A DNA stretch of 41,847 nt from Clostridia bacterium (GTDB lineage Bacteria > Bacillota > Clostridia > Oscillospirales > CAG-272): positions 1 to 41,847 of the forward strand of contig JAGBAS010000035.1 of NCBI GenBank assembly GCA_017938885.1, in the 5' to 3' direction. Shown piece after piece: positions 8,114 through 15,201 of the stretch (within the stretch, counting starts at the first letter, position 1; every line of letters starts with the position of its first letter). The notes under the pieces were generated by a model. That model was not told the origin of the DNA. It made no database searches and worked only from the letters and a program-made list of their open reading frames with translations. A program made the position numbers and the translations under genes.

Positions 8114-8359
8114 TTTCCACTCATACTTTCGTCTCCCGCCGCCCACACTATCCACAGAGCCACAAGCCAAAGACAGTCACCCAAGCCCGCTGTGCTCGCT
8201 TTCGTGAAAAGTCAACGCTACTTATCCGGCCGCAGCCCCGTGCTGTGTTCCTCATAAGTCAGCGGAGCTGCGGCTCTCCTCCTCGGGGAAGTCTCCGGGG
8301 AGGGCGTTTGCAAAATCCAGGCAGAGGAGACTCCCCTGCCCGAAAGGTATGGTCATACG
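8114..8359. other. Gene-free leader region with GC-rich hairpins
   Basis: No supported gene. GCCGCAGC (8229-8236) pairs perfectly with GCTGCGGC (8267-8274), and GGGGAG (8297-8302) can pair with CTCCCC (8331-8336), just before the ribosome site of the small lipoprotein. A single DnaA-box-like TATCCACAG occurs near 8149. I recognise no riboswitch family. Confidence 0.4.
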
Positions 8360-8671
8360 ATGAAAGCCATTCAACGCATCCGACAGGCCTCGGCGTGGGG
8401 TCTCTCCGCCCTGGCTCTGTCCACAGTACTGCTCTGCTCGGTGGCCTGCACGAGAGGCGACGACAAGAATCCCTCTCCCAACGGCACGACCGATGGTTCC
8501 TCCGCCGTAACCACTCCCGCTTCGGGAAACAACGGCTCCGGTTCAAGCACCACCCGACCTCTCGATCCCAACGCGGGAACGGTGGCCCCCAACGGTGACG
8601 CCGGCGATCCTCCCGCCGGCACCGAGGGCGGCTCTCGCGGCCGCAGTACCCTCCCCCGCATGATGCACTGA
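8360..8671 (+). CDS. Small lipoprotein of unknown function
   Basis: A 103-residue predicted lipoprotein. The signal peptide has KAIQRIRQ, a hydrophobic stretch (about 14-27) and a lipobox ending at C30 (SVAC), the likely lipidated cysteine. The mature part is low-complexity, rich in Ser, Thr, Gly, Asn and Pro, with no recognisable domain; the tail is Arg-rich. GAAAGG lies 12 bases before the ATG, a rather long spacing. It stands alone between a palindromic intergenic region and a terminator. Because the mature part has no fold I can name, it could be a remnant of a larger surface lipoprotein. The signal peptide is the main reason to call it real. Confidence 0.65.
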   Translation: MKAIQRIRQASAWGLSALALSTVLLCSVACTRGDDKNPSPNGTTDGSSAVTTPASGNNGSGSSTTRPLDPNAGTVAPNGDAGDPPAGTEGGSRGRSTLPRMMH

Positions 8672-8733
8672 CGCCACCCCATCGTCCGTCATTGGATGGG
8701 CATAAGCTCCGCATCATACACGCAACGGAAAAA

Positions 8734-8771
8734 GCCGCCCCCGCAGACATATCTGCGGAGGCGGTGTTTTC
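8734..8771. terminator. Bidirectional terminator between the small lipoprotein and gpsA
   Basis: Stem CCGCC plus CCGCAGA / TCTGCGG plus GGCGG with a CATA loop, followed by TGTTTT on the plus strand and GGCTTTTT on the minus strand. It separates convergent genes. Confidence 0.8.
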
Positions 8772-8774
8772 TGT

Positions 8775-9746
8775 TTACAGGTAAAATTCGGTCTTCAGTG
8801 CCCGTCCGAACAGGTCGTTCAGCTCCTCCTTGGGGTTGCTCCCCTCGTAGAGGATGCGGTATACTGCCTGGCAGATGGGCAGATCTACCCCGTAGGTCCG
8901 TCCCAAAAGCACCAGGGCGCGGACGGTGGCGTAGCCCTCGGCCAGCTCGGTAAAGCTCTCTCCCTTGATGAAGGCCTCGCCAAAGGCGCGGTTGTGGGAG
9001 AATTTTGAAAAGACCGTGGCCTCATAGTCTCCCAGGTGGCACAAGCCGTATGCCGACAGCTCACTGCCTCCCATGGCTGAGATCAAACGGGCAATCTCCC
9101 GGGTACCCCGGGACATAAGAGCCCCCTTGAGGGTAGTGAGCCCCACTCCGTCCAGCATACCCGCCGCGATGCCCACGACGTTCTTGGCGGCGGCTCCGAT
9201 CTCACTGCCAATGAGATCGGTACCGTAGTAGAAGCGGATGATGTCCCCCGAAAAAGCCTCCACCAGGCTTTTCTTGGTATCCTCGTCCTCCGAATCGATG
9301 ACCATACAGTTGGGGATACCCGCGTAGAATTCCTGGACGTGGCCGGGGCCTACCCACACGGCGACCTTGGCTGTATCGGGCAGGTATTCCTCCGCCACCC
9401 GGGTCAGCCGTTTGCCCGTGGAGGCCTCGATGCCCTTCATGCAGAGGACAAAGGTCTTGCCCGAAAGATCAAAGGCCGTCAGCTCCTCCATGAGCGCACG
9501 GAGCCCCTGGGCACCGACGGATATGATGACGGTCTCGCAGTCGGGGGTGAGACAGTCGGCAAGGCTTGTGGAAAGCTTCACCGAATCGGGGAGGGTGAGC
9601 AGGTCGTTGCGTCTTTCGGCAAGGAACCGCTTCATGTGGGGAGATGTGGCGCGGCCGTACAGGGTCAGGTCGTGTCCCTTACGGGAGGACAGATACCAGG
9701 TAATGAGCGAGCCCCAACGGCCGCAACCGATAACCGTAATCTTCAT
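8775..9746 (-). CDS. gpsA: Glycerol-3-phosphate dehydrogenase [NAD(P)+]
   Basis: Reduces dihydroxyacetone phosphate to sn-glycerol 3-phosphate for phospholipid synthesis. The 323-residue product has the N-terminal Rossmann motif GCGRWGS, then CMKGIE and WVGPGH in the middle (VGPGH for the common SGPSFA), and a C-terminal helical domain with SEIGAAAKNVVGIAAG, whose Lys is the catalytic residue of the family. I chose the ATG at 9746 because AAAGGAGG sits just upstream; an in-frame TTG six codons earlier includes that ribosome site. It is the last gene of the proB / Sel1 / gpsA operon, 45 bases after the Sel1 gene. Confidence 0.95.
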   Translation of the reverse strand: MKITVIGCGRWGSLITWYLSSRKGHDLTLYGRATSPHMKRFLAERRNDLLTLPDSVKLSTSLADCLTPDCETVIISVGAQGLRALMEELTAFDLSGKTFVLCMKGIEASTGKRLTRVAEEYLPDTAKVAVWVGPGHVQEFYAGIPNCMVIDSEDEDTKKSLVEAFSGDIIRFYYGTDLIGSEIGAAAKNVVGIAAGMLDGVGLTTLKGALMSRGTREIARLISAMGGSELSAYGLCHLGDYEATVFSKFSHNRAFGEAFIKGESFTELAEGYATVRALVLLGRTYGVDLPICQAVYRILYEGSNPKEELNDLFGRALKTEFYL

Positions 9747-9791
9747 AATGCCTCCTTTCTTCAAGCGGGAGAGAGCGAACAGCCTCCCGGG

Positions 9792-12700
9792 CTAAGAACG
9801 GGCGCGCAGCCGTTTTTCCAGGGAGCGCACTCTGGACTCAGCCTTGCGATAGCCCAGACGCAGGGATCGACGGTAGTATTTGAAGGCCTCCACCCCATCG
9901 GGGGCGTCCACGCCCACGCCGTTCTCGTAGCATTCACCCAGCGTATAGCAGGCCTCGGCATGATAGCGAGCCGCCAGCGTCAAAAGCCGCACAGCCCCGC
10001 GGGGATCCGACGGCACGCCGATTCCGTGGAGCAGACACCATCCATAGCTATACTGAGCCCACGTCAGGCAAGGCGGCGGTGTCTGCCCGCGGGGCACCTC
10101 GATCCTCATTTCGGTCACCCGACGGTAGCAGACCGCCGCAGATGCGGGGTCGGCAGGCAGACCTTGACCAAAGAACAGGCAATCGCCCAGATAATTCAGA
10201 GCACCCGCCCGCATGGTCGGCGTGACCTCTGCGACGGTATAGGCAGGGCGGTCAGCCGTGGTGGAGGTGAAATCCACCCGCATACGGAACAAGGACGGGA
10301 CCGGCCACAGAGCCGTATAGTAATCCGTCATCCAACCGTCATGGGAGCGGACAGCCCTTCCGTCTCGCGGCGTTGCGGATAGCGCGTCTCTTTTGGACAG
10401 ACGATGTCGTGCGTACACCTCCGCCGGGGACAGCCGTCGGGCGGCGGAAGAGGACTTGGCAGGAGCTGTCGCCTCTCCGTAGGCAGTCTCATACGCATAC
10501 ATACGAGCCAGGTCATCCTCAGCGGCTGTATGGCCCATAAGGACGGCGCGAACCAAGTAGGGGAAGGATTCACGGACATCCTGCCCTCGGGCAAAATAGA
10601 CGGCACGCAGGGTAGCCAAGCGGTAGCAAGCCTCAGCGCGGGCATCGTGGTCCTGCTTTCTGCGCGCCTCCCGACGGGAACGCACCGTATACGCACCGCT
10701 CTCGGACTCCCGCTCCTCCATGCCAATGGCTGTCAGATAGCATTGATCCGCTCTTTCAAAGGAGGATTCGCCACGCAGACCCATGCGGTACACGTCACCC
10801 ATCCACAAAAAGGCAGTGACTCTGCCCCCGTCGCTGTAAGCGGCGCGATCCAGAAACCATAACGCCGCACCGCTGTTGCGGGGAGTTCCGTAGCCGTAGT
10901 AGGCGCAGGCCGCCATGCTGACCAGCGCGTCGCGGCTGCCCAACTCGGAGCAGCCCTGGAGGGCTCTCCAGGCGCGAAGCTTGGCTTCCTCGGCCGCGCC
11001 CTCGTTCCCCGTCTTTAGCGCAGTCTCCGCCTCCCGCATGGCGCGGTCGGCCAGACTCATATACGCATCGATGGGGCGATCCGCCGGATCCTCTGCGCCG
11101 TACAGCCGTCCCGTTCCCTTGCGAACGGCCTCGGCATAGTATTCCTGCGCCTTCTCCTCGGAGGAGCCCTCCTCCGGACGAAGCTGACCGCAGGCATACA
11201 GATCCCCCAGAGCGGTCAGAGCACCCGTGTGACCGGCGCGGGAGGCCTCTCTGAAATACTCCACGGCCAAAGCCAACCGCTCCTCAGGGCTGTCGGCCCG
11301 GGCGGCAAGGCGGGGATCCCCCCGGCTTCCGATGCCGTACAGACAGCAGTATCCCAGCATATAGAGAGCCGATCCGCCGGCTTCGGTCAACGTCCGCCCT
11401 GCCTTTCGGAGGATCCCGCCTCGGTAGCCGTCGGCCCTCCGTGAATTATCCTGTCCTTTCCAAAGAGAGGCCGCCTCTGCCAGGTAGGATACGGCGCGCA
11501 CCGTATCCCGCACCAGCAGGCTTCCCTCCAGATACAAAAGCCCCAGGCTGTAGCAGGCGGGAATGCTTCCGCTCTCGGCGGCCTTGCGCAGGTACAGGAT
11601 ACGGCGGGTATCGTCCCGCTGCACGCCGTGTCCCTTTTCGTAGCACAACGCCAACGCGTAGGCGGCTTCCCCGACGCCCGCCTCGGCCGCCTCCTCAAAC
11701 AAGCGCACGGCCATGGCGTAATCCGCTGATACCAGCATCCCCTCGCCTTGCGCGGCAGAGGAGCGGGGATCCGAACCCCTCACCCCGCTGTCTCGGACAC
11801 CGTCCTCGCCGTCGTCCTCGTACACGCCGCCATCATACAACAGCCCCAAACGGTACTTGGCGTAGGCGTGCCCCTGCTCAGCCGCCAGGCGATACAGGCG
11901 GTACGCCTCGGTCATGCTTTTCCGAACCCCCGTTCCCCGCTCGTAGCACAGTCCCAGATGGCAGGCGGCAGAGGGCTCCTCCGAGGCGGCTCGGGCATAC
12001 CACTCGGTGGCGGCGTGCAGGTCACGGCCAATGCCGATCCCCCGCTCGTAGCATCCGCCCAGATTATTCTGCGCAGGCGCATACCCGGCCTCGGCGGCTT
12101 TTTCATAGTACAGGAAGGCGACCGAGGGATCCGCCTTGATCCCGATTCCCCGCTCGTAGCAGACCCCCACCGCAAAGCGGCTGGGATCATGCCCCCGCGC
12201 AGCGGCTGTTTCATACAGACGGAAGGCTCGCTGAGGCGAGGCAATCGCCCCCAGGCCTCGGCGGTACGCGTCTCCCAAGTAGTGGAGTGCCTCGGTGCTT
12301 CCCAAGCTCAAGGCGTAGCGATACCAGACCAGCGCGCGGGTCGGATGGGGCAGGATACCGCTCCCGACGTCACCGTCCTCCAGGAGCCGTCCCAACGCGA
12401 CGGCCGCGCGGGCAACGGTCTGCGCAAGCTCCTCGGGCATAGCGGGCCAGAGCGTCCGCCCCTCCCCGCCGATCGAAGCGGAAATCCAGTCATCCTCGGG
12501 AAGCGCAAAGCAGTTCACGCGGCTGCGGCCAAAAGCGGACGGGACGCGGCCGTAGGAATTCTGACGCCGAAAGGTGCCGCTCTTCCCCGCAGAAGAGGGC
12601 AACAGCGATGCCAGACGGGAACGGCGAAGCTGTCGCATGGACACGCAAACCGCTCTCCCCTTGACGTACCGCCCCAACAGAGACAGGGGCAGTCGGCTGT

Positions 12701-13628
12701 CCCCCGTGCCGGCTCCCAGGGCACAGACCAGGTACAGAGCCCGCACGGCGGCGCGATGATCCCGCCGCACCCCGATACCGTCGCGGTACAGCAAGCCCAA
12801 TTCATACAGGGACGGCACCGAGCCCTCCTCGGCGGCCATACGGAAGCTCTCAAAGGCGCGGGTCGGGTCCTTCATGACCCCCACGCCCCGCAGGTAGCAT
12901 AATCCGCGCTGATGCTCTCCGCGCGGGTCCCCCGCCTGTGCCACTTCGGTGAACAGGCGAAAGGCCTTTTCGGGATCCCGTTCGGTGCCTCGGCCCGTCA
13001 GGTACAGCTCGCCCATACGGAGACGGGCGTGCAGAACCCCCCGCTCCGCCGCACGGGAGAACCAATGGGCCGCCTCCACCTCCAGCTTGGGAACTCCTTC
13101 CCCTCGCTCGTAAGCCAGCCCCAAGTCATAGCAAGCCTTCGCATCTCCGCCATGCGCGGCAACGGCAGAGGATATGATCCGCCCGTACAGATCCTCCACA
13201 CAGCGGGCCGGCACGAAGCACGCCTTGAAACGGGCCAGATGACGGACGAACAGCCGATGGATGAACAGAGCCACGGCGTGGCGATCCGGCGTGTCGGCGG
13301 CAGGCGTCGGGATCAGGACGGCCCCGCACTCCGCAGAGGCGCAGAAACGCGTTTCCAGCTCGCTCTCCTCCAGACTGACGCAGAGAACCTTCATGCCCCT
13401 CTCCAGTGCGCAACGGATATCCGAGGCCACAGTCCGGGCGGCCTCGGCGGCGGGACAGGTCAAGGCGATCAGCAACGCCGCATCCCGCAGCGTCTCCTCC
13501 CGATGCAAGGGCTCGCTTTGCTCGTGAATGCAGACGAAACGGAAGCCGTAGCGGGACAGACCCCGACACAGGGCATCGGTCTCCTCGCGGCGGGAGAGGG
13601 CATGGGTCACACATATGTAGGGAGGCAT
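9792..13628 (-). CDS. Giant TIR-like-Sel1 repeat protein
   Basis: A 1278-residue protein with no signal peptide, so probably cytosolic. Residues 3-90 read as a divergent TIR-like fold: strand YICVTHA, helix RREETDALCRGLSRYG, strand FRFVCIHE, then LRDAALLIALTCP and ASDIRCALERGMKVLCVSLEE. These match the last TIR segment (usual form WxxxExxxAL...K.VIPV), with D70 where NAD-cleaving TIRs have Glu. From about residue 155 to the end there are some 20 Sel1-like repeats (LGLCYERGxGVxxDxxxAxxxYxxAAExG), broken by three low-complexity inserts. Sel1 arrays act as protein-binding superhelices. AAAGGAGA precedes the ATG. It lies between proB and gpsA with gaps of 39 and 45 bases, so they are probably co-transcribed. 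The function is unknown; signalling or defence is inference from the architecture. Confidence 0.85.
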   Translation of the reverse strand: MPPYICVTHALSRREETDALCRGLSRYGFRFVCIHEQSEPLHREETLRDAALLIALTCPAAEAARTVASDIRCALERGMKVLCVSLEESELETRFCASAECGAVLIPTPAADTPDRHAVALFIHRLFVRHLARFKACFVPARCVEDLYGRIISSAVAAHGGDAKACYDLGLAYERGEGVPKLEVEAAHWFSRAAERGVLHARLRMGELYLTGRGTERDPEKAFRLFTEVAQAGDPRGEHQRGLCYLRGVGVMKDPTRAFESFRMAAEEGSVPSLYELGLLYRDGIGVRRDHRAAVRALYLVCALGAGTGDSRLPLSLLGRYVKGRAVCVSMRQLRRSRLASLLPSSAGKSGTFRRQNSYGRVPSAFGRSRVNCFALPEDDWISASIGGEGRTLWPAMPEELAQTVARAAVALGRLLEDGDVGSGILPHPTRALVWYRYALSLGSTEALHYLGDAYRRGLGAIASPQRAFRLYETAAARGHDPSRFAVGVCYERGIGIKADPSVAFLYYEKAAEAGYAPAQNNLGGCYERGIGIGRDLHAATEWYARAASEEPSAACHLGLCYERGTGVRKSMTEAYRLYRLAAEQGHAYAKYRLGLLYDGGVYEDDGEDGVRDSGVRGSDPRSSAAQGEGMLVSADYAMAVRLFEEAAEAGVGEAAYALALCYEKGHGVQRDDTRRILYLRKAAESGSIPACYSLGLLYLEGSLLVRDTVRAVSYLAEAASLWKGQDNSRRADGYRGGILRKAGRTLTEAGGSALYMLGYCCLYGIGSRGDPRLAARADSPEERLALAVEYFREASRAGHTGALTALGDLYACGQLRPEEGSSEEKAQEYYAEAVRKGTGRLYGAEDPADRPIDAYMSLADRAMREAETALKTGNEGAAEEAKLRAWRALQGCSELGSRDALVSMAACAYYGYGTPRNSGAALWFLDRAAYSDGGRVTAFLWMGDVYRMGLRGESSFERADQCYLTAIGMEERESESGAYTVRSRREARRKQDHDARAEACYRLATLRAVYFARGQDVRESFPYLVRAVLMGHTAAEDDLARMYAYETAYGEATAPAKSSSAARRLSPAEVYARHRLSKRDALSATPRDGRAVRSHDGWMTDYYTALWPVPSLFRMRVDFTSTTADRPAYTVAEVTPTMRAGALNYLGDCLFFGQGLPADPASAAVCYRRVTEMRIEVPRGQTPPPCLTWAQYSYGWCLLHGIGVPSDPRGAVRLLTLAARYHAEACYTLGECYENGVGVDAPDGVEAFKYYRRSLRLGYRKAESRVRSLEKRLRARS

Positions 13629-13667
13629 AAAGGTTCTCCTTTCTGTGGGCTCCGCTCAGGGGAGAGA

Positions 13668-14456
13668 TTACGAACGGGCGGTAAAATAGGTTCCCACGTG
13701 CTCTCCGTCCAGAAGGCGGTACAGGATATCGGGGTTGTGACCGTTCATGATGAACATGGGGATACCGGCCTCGGTGGAGAGAGCGGCGGCGCGGAGCTTG
13801 GCCTCCATGCCGCCCGTTCCCCGCTCGGTGCCCGCCCCGCCCGCGGCGGCCAGGAGGGTATCGGAGAGGGCCTCCACCCGTTCAATGAGAGTGGCATCGG
13901 GGTGCTTACGGGGATCCTTATCGTAAAGACCGTCCACGTCCGAGAGGTTGATGAGCACGTCGGCATGGCAGACACGGGCCACGTAAGCTGAGAGAATATC
14001 GTTTCCGCCGAACTTGGTCAGCTCGTCGGTGGAAACGGGGTCGTTCTCGTTGACGATGGGCACACAGCCCATGGAGAGCAGGGACTCAAAGGTGTTTTCG
14101 GCCAGATCGCGGCGGGTGGGATTATCCAGCACGTCGCGGGTGAGCAGGATCTGGGCGACCGTGTGGCCATACAAAGAAAAGAGCTGGTCGTAGAGCCGCA
14201 TCAGCTCGCTCTGACCGATGGCGGCCATGGCCTGCTTCTCGGCGATGGTGGAGGGCCTGGCGGCACCCGCCTTGGCGACGCCCGCCGAGACCGCGCCCGA
14301 GGAGACCAGAACCATTTCCTTCCCCGCGTTCTTAAAATCGGACAGCACTCGCACCAGCGCACCGATACGGCGGAGATTCAAGGCTCCCGTGGAATGAGTT
14401 AGGGTAGAGGTCCCCACCTTGACCACGATGCGGCGGCTGTTTTCAAGCATACTCAT
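13668..14456 (-). CDS. proB: Glutamate 5-kinase, short form without PUA domain
   Basis: Phosphorylates L-glutamate to gamma-glutamyl phosphate, the first step of proline synthesis. The 262-residue product is an amino acid kinase domain only: IVVKVGTSTL at the N-terminus, VSSGAVSAG, IVNENDPVS, FGGNDILSAYVA, LSDVDGLYDKDP and the GTGGMEAKLRAA loop near the end. The C-terminal PUA domain of E. coli ProB is absent, as in many Firmicutes. I chose the ATG at 14456; a second ATG two codons later is equally possible, and the GGAAAG ribosome site is weak and distant. No proA is next to it, which is unusual. It is the first gene of the operon with the Sel1 protein and gpsA. Confidence 0.93.
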   Translation of the reverse strand: MSMLENSRRIVVKVGTSTLTHSTGALNLRRIGALVRVLSDFKNAGKEMVLVSSGAVSAGVAKAGAARPSTIAEKQAMAAIGQSELMRLYDQLFSLYGHTVAQILLTRDVLDNPTRRDLAENTFESLLSMGCVPIVNENDPVSTDELTKFGGNDILSAYVARVCHADVLINLSDVDGLYDKDPRKHPDATLIERVEALSDTLLAAAGGAGTERGTGGMEAKLRAAALSTEAGIPMFIMNGHNPDILYRLLDGEHVGTYFTARS

Positions 14457-14497
14457 AAAAAAAATATCACTTTCCAAGAAAATTTACCATTTCCCCC

Positions 14498-14526
14498 TTT
14501 TCAACCGACAAGTTTTGTATTATAAT
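14498..14526 (+). promoter_or_regulatory. Promoter of the zapA-U32 operon
   Basis: TTTTCA (14498-14503), a 17-base spacer and a perfect TATAAT (14521-14526), about 130 bases before the zapA start. It overlaps the proB leader on the other strand. Confidence 0.65.
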
Positions 14527-14551
14527 AGGGGTAGTGGGAGGTAGTACCCTT

Positions 14552-14580
14552 ATTATACTCCCAAATCCTTGGAATTTCAA
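14552..14580 (-). promoter_or_regulatory. Promoter of the proB operon
   Basis: On the minus strand TTGAAA (14580-14575), 17 bases and TATAAT (14557-14552). It faces the zapA promoter, so the two transcripts would overlap and RNA polymerases would meet. An inverted repeat GGGTA / TACCC lies between the two -10 boxes. Confidence 0.65.
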
Positions 14581-14655
14581 GTACATTTTGTATATTCTGC
14601 CGCTCTTTGCATTTTTTTGTGCAAAAGGACGGCGGAAGCAGGAAGGATGGAAACC

Positions 14656-15186
14656 ATGAAGCAGAAGTACACCCTGAGCATCGCCGATCTCCAGATCAGC
14701 GTCATATCCGACGCCCCTGCCGAAGAGGTAGAAAAGGTCGGTGGGATCCTGGATCGCAAGATGCGGGAGATCTACCTCAAGAGCCGCTGTCCCAAGACCG
14801 AGGCCGCTCTGCTCTGCGCGCTGGAATGCGTGGCGGATCGCATGAGCCTTTCGGAGAAGACCGCCGAGCTGGAGGACAAGTGTGACAAGTACGGCGTGGT
14901 GCTGGACGGTCTGAAGGATCGCAATGCCGAGCTGACCGCCGAGCTGGACAGACTGCGCCAAGAGAACTCGGTTCTCCGCTCCCTGCTGTCTCAGGGTAGC
15001 CGCCCCGCAGATCCCGTCTCCCCCGATCCCATTCCCCCCGCTGAATTCCTCTCCCGCGTGGCCGATGCGCAGAACGAGACGGCCGCCGTCCCCGAGCCCG
15101 TGGAGGAGCCTCCCGTGGAGGAGCCCCGCCGCCGCTCCCGCGTGGGCAGTATGTTCGAGCAGCTCTCTTTCGGCGACGTGGACTGA
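14656..15186 (+). CDS. zapA: Cell division protein ZapA
   Basis: ZapA binds FtsZ and bundles protofilaments at the division ring. The 176-residue product starts MKQKYTLSIADLQISVISD, followed by VEKVGGILDRKMREI, the small globular ZapA domain (about 1-65). A long coiled coil rich in Glu, Leu and Lys (about 66-120) and a Pro/Glu-rich tail ending FEQLSFGDVD complete it. The tail makes it longer than typical ZapA (80-110 residues). I chose the ATG at 14656 because AGGAAGGA is 8 bases upstream; the ATG at 14647 abuts that site. The U32 gene follows 15 bases later, a pairing common in Firmicutes. Confidence 0.88.
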   Translation: MKQKYTLSIADLQISVISDAPAEEVEKVGGILDRKMREIYLKSRCPKTEAALLCALECVADRMSLSEKTAELEDKCDKYGVVLDGLKDRNAELTAELDRLRQENSVLRSLLSQGSRPADPVSPDPIPPAEFLSRVADAQNETAAVPEPVEEPPVEEPRRRSRVGSMFEQLSFGDVD

Positions 15187-15201
15187 ACCCGTCTGGGATC
15201 T

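Noticed and set aside
8145..8156. DnaA box-like TATCCACAG
   Set aside because: A single match in a non-coding stretch has no weight without neighbours.
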